From contig CAZKDJ010000009.1 of NCBI GenBank assembly GCA_964551295.1, positions 1 through 45,922 of the forward strand: 45,922 nucleotides of DNA, written 5' to 3'. The stretch is from JAFGED01 sp964551295 (lineage in GTDB: Bacteria; Chloroflexota; Anaerolineae; B4-G1). The translations under genes and the position numbers were made by a program. This document shows, piece after piece, positions 18,222 through 26,941 of this stretch. Each line of letters starts with the position of its first letter. The stretch's first letter is position 1. The notes beneath the pieces are model-generated. The model ran no database searches. It saw nothing but the letters and a program-made list of their open reading frames with translations, and had not been told where the DNA came from.

Positions 18222-18905
18222 TTATGGTCCGGCGTATCCCTCGGCGCCGAATTCGATTCCCAGTTCGATGGCTAGGTCAGGTAGCAGCATCTCGAGTTTG
18301 TCGCCTGGACAGTCAGTGACGCCGGGCTGAAAGTCCCGATGGCCGGCGATGTGGGTGATATCATATGCGTCGACGAGACAGACGCTGAGTGTGCGCAGGG
18401 ATGCTATCTGCGCCCGTGTTGGCTCGTCAGTCATAAAGTTGCCCAGGAGCACGATGCCCACAGTGCCGGTGTTGTGCCCGCCAGTGTGGGCGCCGCGCAC
18501 CTTTATGCTGCGCCCCTCATAGATCTGCCCCTTCTTGTCGATCAGAAATTGGTAGGCGATGTCGGCATAGCCCTTGAACTGGAAGTGCATCTGCTGGATC
18601 TCACGCGGGCCATCGCTGAGGGGCAGCGCCGAGTGGTGGACGATGATGGTGGTTAACACTTTTTCCAGCGGATTCTCGTACACCATCCAGCCGCCAGGGT
18701 TGGTCACTGGATCGTATACGCCCTCGACCGAATCCAGCCGGGGTTCTGCCGCTCCCCATTCAGTGCGCGGGATGATGTCCAGCGAGTTGAGAGAACACCT
18801 CGGACGTGGCTGACAGCCCATCGACGCGGCGAGCGGCAGGGCGGTGCATATTGCCACGAGCGCTCTCGGTAGTTGATGGCGTTTTGATCTATAGTTGGTG
18901 TGCAT
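18222..18905 (-). CDS. N-acetylmuramoyl-L-alanine amidase (Amidase_2/PGRP family)
   Basis: A 228-codon gene for a secreted or lipid-anchored enzyme that cleaves the muramoyl-L-alanine bond of peptidoglycan. The N-terminus has a hydrophobic segment ending LAASMGC, a plausible but non-ideal lipobox. The domain carries RTEWGA, the zinc ligands TIIVHHSAL and HIAGHRDFQPGVTDCPGD (His, His, Cys), and YAFLI-like YQFLIDKKGQIYEGR, the PGRP hallmark. ATG 18905 lies 76 bp from the divergent rsmD gene; in-frame sequence up to 19295 is antisense to rsmD and rejected. It precedes the sppA operon, which has its own promoter. Confidence 0.88.
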   Translation of the reverse strand: MHTNYRSKRHQLPRALVAICTALPLAASMGCQPRPRCSLNSLDIIPRTEWGAAEPRLDSVEGVYDPVTNPGGWMVYENPLEKVLTTIIVHHSALPLSDGPREIQQMHFQFKGYADIAYQFLIDKKGQIYEGRSIKVRGAHTGGHNTGTVGIVLLGNFMTDEPTRAQIASLRTLSVCLVDAYDITHIAGHRDFQPGVTDCPGDKLEMLLPDLAIELGIEFGAEGYAGP

Positions 18906-18928
18906 TGTGTTCCAAGTATACACTGCGG

Positions 18929-18957
18929 TTGTCAATCCTGCCAGGTTGAGGTATAGT
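18929..18957 (+). promoter_or_regulatory. Promoter of rsmD
   Basis: TTGTCA (18929-18934) and TATAGT (18952-18957) with 17-bp spacing, 25 bp before the rsmD ATG. Confidence 0.6.
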
Positions 18958-18981
18958 CGAGCATGGACAAGGAGGCTGTCT

Positions 18982-19539
18982 ATGCGTGTCATCACGGGCA
19001 AGGCAAAAGGACGCAGGCTAAAGTCGGTGTCGGGGACGGGGACGCGGCCCATCACCGATCGGGCCAAATCGGCGCTTTTCAGCATTCTCGGCTCCGACGT
19101 GATCGGCTGCCGTTTTCTCGATCTTTTCGCCGGGACAGGGCAGGTGGGCATCGAGGCCCTGAGCCGTGGCGCGGAGGAGGCTGTTTTTGTCGAATGCGCC
19201 AGTCCGGCGCTGCGCACGATCCACGAAAACCTGGCCCATACCAAGCTGGCGGAAGACGCCCGGGTGGTGCGCGCCGACGTGTTCGGTTTTCTCACCCGAT
19301 CGCCGGACGCGTTCGATTACGTCTATGTGGCGCCGCCGCAGTACCAGGGGTTGTGGGCGCGAACGTTGGGGATGTTGGACGCCGTGCCCGGTTGGCTAGT
19401 GGAAGACGGCTGGACCATCGTCCAGATTCACCCTCGGGAGTTCGAGGCGTTGCCGCTCGAGCGCCTGCGGCTTTTCGACCAGCGCACCTATGGCGGCGTG
19501 ATGCTCTGCTTCTACGCCAGGCTTGAGTCGTTTCAATGA
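18982..19539 (+). CDS. rsmD: 16S rRNA (guanine-N2)-methyltransferase RsmD-like
   Basis: A 185-residue SAM-dependent enzyme expected to methylate G966 of 16S rRNA. It begins MRVITGKAKGRRLKSV and contains RPITDRAKSALFSIL and the SAM motif LDLFAGTGQVGIEALSRGA. All of these are typical of RsmD. The catalytic motif IV, normally DPPY or DPPF, reads VAPPQY here (residue ~114). That is a variant I believe occurs in Chloroflexota, but it leaves the activity less certain. ATG 18982 follows AGGAGG with seven bases. The downstream P-loop gene begins close to or overlapping its stop. Confidence 0.88.
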   Translation: MRVITGKAKGRRLKSVSGTGTRPITDRAKSALFSILGSDVIGCRFLDLFAGTGQVGIEALSRGAEEAVFVECASPALRTIHENLAHTKLAEDARVVRADVFGFLTRSPDAFDYVYVAPPQYQGLWARTLGMLDAVPGWLVEDGWTIVQIHPREFEALPLERLRLFDQRTYGGVMLCFYARLESFQ

Positions 19540-19559
19540 GCCGGGGAGAGGGGGAAGGG

Positions 19560-20291
19560 ATGGATGAGAACACATTTGACGTCATTATTCTGGTCGGCCG
19601 GCCGGCCTCCGGCAAGAGCGAGATGATCGACTTTTTGAAGCGCACGCCGTTGGATGAGCGCGGGCGTCGGTTCCACATCGCCGAGTTGGACGTTCTCGAC
19701 GACTTTCCGATGTTGTGGACCTGGTTCGAGGAGGACCACATCCTGGCGGAGCGGTTTGGGCAGCCGCGATTGCACACCGACGCCGAGGGCTACTTCAAGT
19801 ACCCTTATCTCTGGCACCTGTTGATCGAGCGGCTGGGTCTAGAGTACCACAAGCGGCTGCGTGACGACGCGGTGTACCACGAGCGAGCGACGATGCTGAT
19901 CGAGTTCTCACGAGGCAGCGAGCACGGCGGTTACGCGGAGGCTTTGCCGCATCTGCCCGACGATCTCTTGCAGCGGGTCGGTGTGGTCTATGTGCGGGTA
20001 TCGTTCGAAGAGTCGCTGCGCAAGAATCGGCGCCGCTTCAACCCCGATCGCCCTGATAGCATCTTGGAGCATGGCCTGTCCGACGCCAAGCTGGAGCGTC
20101 TGTATCGCGAGGATGATTGGGGCGCGCTCAGCGGCGGAGAAGGTGAGGGTTTTCTGACTGTGAAGGGGATTCGCGTGCCGTTCGTCGTCTTTGAGAATGG
20201 GGACGATGTCACGACCGGCAAGCCCGAGTTATTGGAAGCGCGCCTGGAAGAGGTGCTGAGTCTGCTGTGGACCTTGCGCCAGGGCGTCTGA
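19560..20291 (+). CDS. P-loop nucleoside-triphosphate-binding protein, kinase-like
   Basis: This is a 243-residue soluble protein with Walker A GRPASGKSEM near residue 12, after DVIILV. An acidic strand (FHIAELDVLDDFPMLWTW) and ERATMLIEFSRGSEHGGY follow. There is also a basic segment (RVSFEESLRKNRRRF) such as small-molecule kinases use to hold phosphates. The family is not recognised beyond P-loop kinase-like. ATG 19560 follows GGGGAAGGG. An alternative ATG at 19536 overlaps the rsmD stop (ATGA) and would add eight residues. Co-transcription with rsmD is likely. It ends six bases before the true end of the convergent ABC gene. Confidence 0.72.
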   Translation: MDENTFDVIILVGRPASGKSEMIDFLKRTPLDERGRRFHIAELDVLDDFPMLWTWFEEDHILAERFGQPRLHTDAEGYFKYPYLWHLLIERLGLEYHKRLRDDAVYHERATMLIEFSRGSEHGGYAEALPHLPDDLLQRVGVVYVRVSFEESLRKNRRRFNPDRPDSILEHGLSDAKLERLYREDDWGALSGGEGEGFLTVKGIRVPFVVFENGDDVTTGKPELLEARLEEVLSLLWTLRQGV

Positions 20292-20297
20292 AGCACC

Positions 20298-21800
20298 TCA
20301 CTGGGCGATAATCTGTTGGTTGCTCACCATCGTACGGTAAGAGTCGTTGCTTTCGAGCAGTTCTTGTGCGTTTCGATGTCGACCAGGCGATTTTCGTTCA
20401 GAAGTAAAATGCAGTCCGAGTTCTGAACGGTGGATAGGCGATGGGCGACTACGAACAGCGTCTTGTCCCGCACGTATGCCGGCAGCGCGTCAAAGATGGA
20501 CCTCTCGACTACACTATCTAGTGCAGAGGTCGGTTCGTCCAGCACCAGGATGTCCGGGTTTTTGATCAGCGCGCGGGCGATGGCTAACCGCTGCTTTTGT
20601 CCTGCTGATAGGTTGACCCCCTTTTCGCCAACTTGTGCTTCGTATCCCTTTGGCAGCCCGTCGATAAAGTCATGGATGCCGGCCACCTTGGCCGCGTGTA
20701 CGACTTTTTCCTCGCTGGCGTCGGGATTGCCGTAGCGCAGATTCTCCATGATCGTGCCGGATAGCAACAGCGTGCTTTGCGAAACGTAGCCGATGCGCCG
20801 ACGCAGCGACTGCACCTCATAGTCCGAGGCTGGGCGGTCATCGAGCCAGATTTCCCCTGCCGTTGGCTTGTAGAAGCGCAGGATCAAGCTCACCAGCGTC
20901 GTCTTGCCCACGCCGCTGGGGCCGACGATGGCTACGTGCTCGCCGGGCCGGATATGGTACGAGACGTTTTGTAGCACGGGGTGTTCTTTATCGTAGGCGA
21001 AGGAGACGTCGCGGAATTCAACCTCGCCGCTGAGGCGGTCAACTCCGATGCCGGTGCCGCTTTCCTCCGGCACGATGTCGTAGAGCGCCGAGACGCGCTC
21101 CAGCGCCGCCAGCGCGCTCTGTAACTGCAGGTTGGCATTAGCCAGGAACTGGGCCGGACCGTAAACGTATCCCAGATAGGCCTGGAAGGCCAGAAGCGAC
21201 CCCAGGCTCCAGTCGCTCGTGAGCACCAGGTAAGCCCCCACGACCAGGACGACGAGTTTGGCGATGTCGCTGAATCCACCCATAGCCAGGCCGGCCACCG
21301 AACTCACCGCGGTTTGTTCGAGTGTGATCTGGGTAGCGTCCTGCAGCTCACTCATCACCCGCTCGACCTCGTGTTCTTCGGAGACAAAGGCCTTGATCAG
21401 CGCGGTGGAAGAGAGTGATTCCTGCATGTGGCGTGAGACGTTGGCTCGCTGCTCCATGCTTTGGTGGCTCATGGCGCGGATCTTGCGCGAGAAGTAGCGC
21501 ACGGTGATCACCAAGCCGGGGATGACGACTAGGGCGGCAATGGCTAAACGCCATTCCAGGTAGAACAAAAAGACCAGGCCGCCTACAAACCGCAGCAGGT
21601 TGCTGGTGATGTGGACGAGCGTGCTGGAGAAAAGCCACTGCAATCCCATCACGTCCGATGACAGGCGCGACATCAGATAGCCGGTCTCCTCTTTGTCAAA
21701 AAAGGACTTGGAAGCGCAGCGTGCGGTGAAACAGATCCTGCTGGATATCGAGGATCACCTGCTGCTGAAAGCGGGTGAAATAGAATCGCTGCAAGAGCCC
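20298..21800 (-). pseudogene. ABC exporter (membrane domain-ATPase half transporter), truncated and frameshifted
   Basis: Encodes most of a type IV-fold ABC half-transporter: membrane helices (LVFLFYLEWRLAIAALVVIP and others), then an ATPase with Walker A GPSGVGKTT, signature LSAGQ, Walker B ILVLDEPTSALD and switch His VVAHRLS. Two single-base defects exist. Near 20370 one base is missing; restoring it gives THKELLESNDSYRTM...QQIIAQ and a stop at 20298-20300, where the current frame ends early at 20324. Near 21710 one extra base (or two missing) separates LDIQQDLFHRTLRF from SFFDKEETGYLMSRL. The first transmembrane helix is absent; instead the frame runs straight into a Wzz-like fragment. Decay, deletion or assembly error are all possible. 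Confidence 0.78.
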
Positions 21801-21802
21801 GG

Positions 21803-22135
21803 TTAATTCATTCTCGATTCTTTCAGAGACCAGGGTGGCGACGCGACCTTTTTTACCAGGCTGGCCAGGGCAGTTCGATGGGCGTCCTGTTCCAGGTAAT
21901 TGGATCCGGGTAGTTCCTCAATGGTCCTGAAGCGGGAATCGAATGTGACCGAGGTGCGCATCCGGGCGATCAGCACACCGGCGGTGGCCTCATAGAGCGG
22001 CTCGTTCGACGGCGGGGCGTTTATCAAAGAGACCGCGAATGCCGCCAGGGCCGCCAGCACCGTCGTGGCGACGATCAGCCAGCGATGCTTGATCAGTGCG
22101 CCGATGTATTGTCGCAGGTCGAGTTCATCCTCCAT
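21803..22135 (-). pseudogene. Wzz-like polysaccharide co-polymerase, N-terminal fragment
   Basis: Starts MEDELDLRQYIGALIKHRW, followed by a membrane helix (LIVATTVLAALAAFAVSLI) and YEATAGVLIAR, the usual beginning of Wzz/chain-length-determinant proteins that span the inner membrane and set polysaccharide length. The frame breaks at A6 (about 21849-21854): one additional A would continue as KKGRVATLVSERIENELT. That frame then runs directly into the ABC exporter (LLQRFYFTRF) with no stop. The periplasmic coiled coil and second membrane helix of Wzz are missing. It has its own promoter at 22169-22197. Confidence 0.7.
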
Positions 22136-22168
22136 CTAGGCTATCCTCGTTAGCAGTGTGTAGTGGCG

Positions 22169-22197
22169 ACTATACACTAGTTTTTCAATAAGTGCAA
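22169..22197 (-). promoter_or_regulatory. Promoter of the Wzz/ABC locus
   Basis: Minus-strand TTGCAC (22197-22192) and TATAGT (22174-22169), 17-bp spacing. Start expected near 22162, about 27 nt upstream of ATG 22135. Confidence 0.6.
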
Positions 22198-22213
22198 TCG
22201 TTTAGAGTTATCT

Positions 22214-24226
22214 CTACCGCACCATAAGCGGCGCGCAGCGAACGGATAGAAGCACGACGCCGTCTGCGTATCCCTCCGCTGGCCAACGCTCCCCGCTCGC
22301 CGGTTCCCACAGCCCCAACCGGATGGTATAGTCTCCGCTTGCCACAGGAGCAAAGTGGCGCACGTCCCGCACAACCTCGCCGGGTTTCCACACCCAGAAG
22401 GGCTGCATCCCCAGGAGCGGGTAACCGTCGGCTTGGGCAACCAGTACACCTTCCGCGTTCAGCAGGTGTGCGAACACCGTTGCATCCGTCTCTACCGCGC
22501 TCTCAGCCCGCCAATGCGCGGTGAGGCGCGCCTGCCCGGACTCATCGCAGGTCGCGGTAGCATCGAGCAACGCCACGCGCTCGGCAAAGTGCGTGAGCGG
22601 CTCGCCGGGTGGCGCCGCCACGCCCACCGCACCTGCCTCGACTAGATAGATACGGTCTGGTTCGTACTGTGTCAGGTAGACGGCGCTGGCCTTGCGCGCG
22701 GCTTCTGTCAGCTCCTGCCAGCCGACCGGGTCGCCGTGGAGCTGGTAGCTGTAGTCGGGCGAGGGCCCAGGTGCGACGACGCCGAAGGAGACGGCCTCGG
22801 CCCCAGCGCGGATGCCGGTGTGGACGTAGACCAGTCCCTCGGCGGTGACGCGGCCGGGCAGGGGGGTGACCCCCTCGAATCCCAGCGGGTAGACGCGCCT
22901 CTGCGGTGTGATTCGCAGCGGCAGGTTGACCAGCAGGATGGGGTGATCGCGCTCGGCGGCACGCGCCGCGCCCCAGATGCTCTCACCCGCCATCTGATAG
23001 AGGTGCACGCCGTCCTTGACGAACAGCCCGGCCGATATCAGCGCCAGCACCAGCGCGCCTGTCGCGACAAGCCGCCAGGCGGGACGCAGGCGCGCCAGGC
23101 ACGGGCTCACGGCTGCTGTCCACATCAGGGCCATACCGGCTACGGTCATGTAGAGAAAACGGGGTGCCAACGCAAACCAGTCGGCCTCCATCGTGACCAG
23201 CGGGCCGATGGCGAAAAGCACGAACCATCCTATACCCAGCAGGAATGTGCCTTTGTTATGGCGCCAGCCGCTCCAGGCCAGCAGCGCCAGCGTTGGCAGG
23301 GCGATCAGCCACAGGCCAAGTTCGCCGGAGAGATTGCTCCAAGTGGTCATCCATTGAGGGAGTGGGGCGACAGGGTAGATCAAGCCCTGTAGCAGGAAAC
23401 CCGCGTTTTGGCACAAGTCGGTGAGGCTGAGGCCAAAGCCAACGGGTCCCGATCCGCGCATGGATAGCCAGAGTGTCGTCGTAGCGATGAGCAGGGCGAC
23501 AAAGGCCAGGGGCCAGGGGGATAGGCGGTTTTGCCAGCGGTGATGTAGCCAGCCCACAAACTCGGCGAACAAGACCATTGCCGCGACGAGCAGGCCTAGC
23601 TCATAGGTGAGTGCGGATAGCGCGGCGAGCAGCAGCGCCAGGCCGATCCAGCTTGTCCTGCGTCTCTGGCGCCCACGGTCGTAGGCCAGTACCGCGCCGA
23701 CTCCCATGGCGCTGACCAGCGGGTTATACACTGCGCCGGGCCAGGCGATGGCCTGCCGGGCGAAGGGAAAGACGGCGAACAGAGAGGTAGCTAGGCAGGC
23801 AGGGAGGGCGCCCTCACCCCACCCCCGTTCCCCCTTCCCTCTCCCAAGATCGGGAGAGGGAAGGGGAGCCCGTATCCACGCCGCGGCCAAAAGGCCCACC
23901 AACCACGAGGCGGCAAAGTGGGCGATCAGATTAAGCAGGTGCAGTCCGAACGGATGCAGGCCGCCGACGAGCGCGCCCCACACCCGCCACAGGCTGTACC
24001 ACAGTGGGCGGTAGTAGCCGTAGGGGCTGGGACCGGTCCACAGCTCGTCCCACGCGATCGATTCCAGCCACGGTATCTGTACCAGGTCGTCGGAGAACAG
24101 CGGCAGGGCCAGCGTGTCGCCGTAGAGCAGAGCGGTCAGCACCAGGGCGGTCAGGGCTGAAGCGACGGCGGGGTGGGTGAGAATGTGGAGGGAGAGTCGC
24201 TTGATGTCTGTAGCGGGGTTGTTCAT
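22214..24226 (-). CDS. Polytopic membrane protein, PMT/ArnT-like glycosyltransferase type, with extracytoplasmic C-terminal domain
   Basis: A 670-residue protein. About ten hydrophobic helices fill the first two thirds (for example ALTALVLTALLYGDTLALPL, WPLAFVALLIATTTLWLSM, LVATGALVLALISAGLFV). The first loop carries FSDDLVQIPW, reminiscent of the acidic loop of lipid-linked-sugar transferases. Roughly 220 residues outside the membrane follow (DHPILLVNLPLR, TAHWRAESAVETDATVFAHL, YTIRLGLWEP), beta-rich. Between helices, PLPSPDLGRGKGERGWGEG is encoded by a 15-bp perfect palindrome at 23831-23866 and is an inserted repeat. ATG 24226 lies only about nine bases from the predicted transcription start, so translation may be nearly leaderless. 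Exact donor and acceptor unknown. Confidence 0.72.
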   Translation of the reverse strand: MNNPATDIKRLSLHILTHPAVASALTALVLTALLYGDTLALPLFSDDLVQIPWLESIAWDELWTGPSPYGYYRPLWYSLWRVWGALVGGLHPFGLHLLNLIAHFAASWLVGLLAAAWIRAPLPSPDLGRGKGERGWGEGALPACLATSLFAVFPFARQAIAWPGAVYNPLVSAMGVGAVLAYDRGRQRRRTSWIGLALLLAALSALTYELGLLVAAMVLFAEFVGWLHHRWQNRLSPWPLAFVALLIATTTLWLSMRGSGPVGFGLSLTDLCQNAGFLLQGLIYPVAPLPQWMTTWSNLSGELGLWLIALPTLALLAWSGWRHNKGTFLLGIGWFVLFAIGPLVTMEADWFALAPRFLYMTVAGMALMWTAAVSPCLARLRPAWRLVATGALVLALISAGLFVKDGVHLYQMAGESIWGAARAAERDHPILLVNLPLRITPQRRVYPLGFEGVTPLPGRVTAEGLVYVHTGIRAGAEAVSFGVVAPGPSPDYSYQLHGDPVGWQELTEAARKASAVYLTQYEPDRIYLVEAGAVGVAAPPGEPLTHFAERVALLDATATCDESGQARLTAHWRAESAVETDATVFAHLLNAEGVLVAQADGYPLLGMQPFWVWKPGEVVRDVRHFAPVASGDYTIRLGLWEPASGERWPAEGYADGVVLLSVRCAPLMVR

Positions 24227-24241
24227 TGTCAACACTTGCGT

Positions 24242-24269
24242 ATTATAGCCAGAAGCGAGGGCGCTGCAA
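24242..24269 (-). promoter_or_regulatory. Promoter of the polytopic membrane protein gene
   Basis: Minus-strand TTGCAG (24269-24264) and TATAAT (24247-24242), spaced by 16 bp. The start near 24235 leaves a leader of about 9 nt. Confidence 0.6.
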
Positions 24270-24500
24270 GCAGCCTCACGGCTCGAAATCTGCACAATCT
24301 CCGCAAAGGCGTGACACAACATCCACACTTTTTTGATAAGCTGCGGGTGTGAACAAAATCGTCGCCAGGGGCGTGCAACTGATGTCAAGCACCCGTGTGC
24401 GATGATTGAGTGGTGTGGAGCGTGGCCCGGGTTTACTTAATTGTGGTAGAATGGGGCATCCGCGTTGAGAGATCGTCGGAAACTCGTCCGTTAGTCGTAG
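24270..24500. other. Intergenic stretch without recognised features
   Basis: Between the divergent promoters I see no supported reading frame, strong hairpin or repeat. An upstream in-frame extension of the minus-strand gene into this region starts at 24388 but lies upstream of its promoter and is not believed. Confidence 0.4.
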
Positions 24501-24528
24501 TTGAGCCTGATTAGGGATGTGTTATAAT
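24501..24528 (+). promoter_or_regulatory. Promoter of the exported-protein/ABC operon
   Basis: TTGAGC (24501-24506) and TATAAT (24523-24528), 16-bp spacing. Start near 24535 gives a leader of about 68 nt. Confidence 0.6.
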
Positions 24529-24602
24529 AGCTTCTGTTCGGCATCTGCGGAACCCAAACACGGGGTCAAGCGTCCTTTAGGTATAGTGCTATAGGAGGCC
24601 TG

Positions 24603-26939
24603 TTGAAGAAAATAATCTGGATTGCGCTCTGCGTCGTGATCCTGTTGGCCGGGACGTGTGCTCCTGCCTCTGCGCAGGACGACCAAGGCCTGACGGTGTC
24701 TATCAGCGCTGGGTTCGATGGTTACTGCCGGAGTAACACGTGGTGTCCGGTGTACGTCGTCCTCTCAAATGAGGGAATCGACGTTGAAGGGGAGTTGCAA
24801 ACCTCCTTCGATGGCGACGTCAACCCTGGGATATACGTCAAACGCGTCACGCTTCCCGCCCACTCGCGCAAGGCTTATTTTTTCTATCTCCCGTTCCATG
24901 GTTTGTCCACCCGTCCCAAGATCGTGGTGCGATTGATGGTTGGACAAAAGGTAGTCGTATCCCGGTCGGTTATGGTGACTCTCCTGGAAGACGATGAGCG
25001 TTTGTACGGCGTCGTCAGCGATGCCCCATCCGATCTTGCTTTTCTGGGTGCCGTCGCGCCGGGCGCTGGAAAGGCATTGGTGGCCCAATTGGATCTGGAG
25101 TCTCTCCCGCCTGTGCCCCTGTCGTGGGAAGGGCTTGATGTACTGGTCTTTGATGACGTTGACACGACCACCTTCAGTGGCGAGCAGAAGCAGGCGCTGT
25201 CGACGTGGGTGGCTCACGGGGGGCATCTCGTCGTGGGAGGAGGGGCCGGGGCTGTGCGCACGGCTGCTGGCCTGGGCGACTTGTTGCCGGTTTCGATCGG
25301 TGGCACGCGGTCGGTGGACGATCTGCGGGCGCTGGGTGAACTCGTTGGGGTATCTGCCGTTCCTGGTCCTTACGCCGTGGCGGAGGCGACGTTGAGGCAT
25401 GGGGAGGTGTTGGCCGAGCAAGAAGGAGTCGTTCTGATTGCGCGGCGCACTATTGGTGGGGGTTACGTGACCTTTTTGGCCTTTGATGTTGGCGTGAATC
25501 CCTTTGCCGATTGGGATGACAGCGTGCGCCTGTGGCAGTGGATCGTCGGGAGTTTCTCGTTGTGGCGACAGCCCGCCATCCAAAACGGCTACCAGGCTCG
25601 TGAGGCCGTCAGTACGATACCCGGCATGAGGCATCCTTCCATACTACAGATTCTGGGTTTCTTGCTGGTTTATGTGATTTTGATCGGCCCGGTCAACTAT
25701 GTCGTGCTGCGCAAGCTGGATCGGCGCGAACTGGCGTGGGTCACGATCCCGGTGTTGATCTTGGGATTCAGTGCATGCGCCTATGTGACCGGTTTTCAGT
25801 TGCGCGGTTTTGATGCCATCGTGCACCGCCTGGCGGTAGTGTACGTGCCTCGGGAGTCGCAAGTAGGCCGGGTGAGCCAGTTGGTGGGGATCTTTTCGCC
25901 CCGGCGCACGAACTATGACGTGTGGATAGAAGGGTTGGAGGCTCGTGCTCTTTCTGGCGATTACTATTACAATGCACCATCTGGCCGGCCTCTGCGTGTC
26001 TATAGGGAGGCAGAGGGGGTAACGGTGGCCGACCTGCGGGTGGACGTAGGGGGTATTGAGCCGTTTGTCGCCGAGGGATACACGGACGTGCCAGGTGTCG
26101 ACGCTGACCTGCGCCTGTCAGATACCACAGGCTCGCTACGGTTGGAGGGAACCATTCGCCCTCAAATAGCTCTGGAGGATGCGGTCCTGCTTATGGGCGG
26201 TCACGTGAAACGACTGGGCGATCTGGAGAAGGGGCAGGAGGTGTCCATTCGCGAGCCGTTCCGCAGCGGCGCGATAGTAGTCAGCGGTCTGCCTGAACGC
26301 ATCATGGATTCGGTTGATTATTGGAGCGATCCCCTTTTATATCGCCGCTATCATTTTCTGGGAGCGATTTTTAATTCGGTCTATGGGCCATATGGGGCGA
26401 GCGGCTCCTCCAGGGTGGGCCTGGGGAGTGGCGTTTACTTGGTCGGTTGGTCCGATGAGCACATTCCTCTCTTGGCAGAGGTGGTGGATGCGTCCTATTC
26501 TACGACCGGGACGGCGCTTTATGTCTATGCCTTGCCCACCGCCGAGGCGGAGGTTGAATCAATGTCCGTTATTCCGCCGGAGCTGATCACACGTGAGATG
26601 ATGGATGTAGTCGGTTATGTGGAGGAGCTATCCGATGGCTTTCACATGGAGCCTAGATCGGAGGCTACATTCCGCTTCACGCTGTGGGGGACGGCGGTGC
26701 CCGAGGTAGAGGAAATCGTCCTGGATATGCAGCAGCAAGGCGGCTACGGGGATTCTCTGGCGGTTTCCATATGGGAGTGGGAAAGCGAGGATTGGCACCC
26801 GCTGGGTGTGACGTGGGGCCGGAACTCGATCCCCAACGGCGGGCGCTACGTCTCGTCGTCAGGCGTCGTGCTGTTGCGCTTAAAGGCGACGGCTGGGACG
26901 ACCGTAGAGCGTTTAGAACTCACCCTCAAAGGAAAGTGA
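24603..26939 (+). CDS. Exported membrane-anchored protein with amidotransferase-like domain
   Basis: A 778-residue protein starting at TTG 24603 after AGGAGG. A signal peptide ends near PASAQDD. A beta-rich domain follows (VYVVLSNEGIDVEGEL), then a GldG/IFT-like fold (DVLVFDDVDTTTFSGEQKQA, LSTWVAHGGHLVVGGGAG, GGGYVTFLAFDVGVNPF). Two membrane helices sit near residues 345-395 (GFLLVYVILIGPVNYVVL, VTIPVLILGFSACAYVTGF), and a second extracytoplasmic beta region of about 380 residues ends the protein. It is followed after 2 bp by an ABC ATPase and two permeases, so it is probably an accessory or substrate-side component of that exporter. Exact function unknown. Confidence 0.75.
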   Translation: MKKIIWIALCVVILLAGTCAPASAQDDQGLTVSISAGFDGYCRSNTWCPVYVVLSNEGIDVEGELQTSFDGDVNPGIYVKRVTLPAHSRKAYFFYLPFHGLSTRPKIVVRLMVGQKVVVSRSVMVTLLEDDERLYGVVSDAPSDLAFLGAVAPGAGKALVAQLDLESLPPVPLSWEGLDVLVFDDVDTTTFSGEQKQALSTWVAHGGHLVVGGGAGAVRTAAGLGDLLPVSIGGTRSVDDLRALGELVGVSAVPGPYAVAEATLRHGEVLAEQEGVVLIARRTIGGGYVTFLAFDVGVNPFADWDDSVRLWQWIVGSFSLWRQPAIQNGYQAREAVSTIPGMRHPSILQILGFLLVYVILIGPVNYVVLRKLDRRELAWVTIPVLILGFSACAYVTGFQLRGFDAIVHRLAVVYVPRESQVGRVSQLVGIFSPRRTNYDVWIEGLEARALSGDYYYNAPSGRPLRVYREAEGVTVADLRVDVGGIEPFVAEGYTDVPGVDADLRLSDTTGSLRLEGTIRPQIALEDAVLLMGGHVKRLGDLEKGQEVSIREPFRSGAIVVSGLPERIMDSVDYWSDPLLYRRYHFLGAIFNSVYGPYGASGSSRVGLGSGVYLVGWSDEHIPLLAEVVDASYSTTGTALYVYALPTAEAEVESMSVIPPELITREMMDVVGYVEELSDGFHMEPRSEATFRFTLWGTAVPEVEEIVLDMQQQGGYGDSLAVSIWEWESEDWHPLGVTWGRNSIPNGGRYVSSSGVVLLRLKATAGTTVERLELTLKGK

Positions 26940-26941
26940 CG

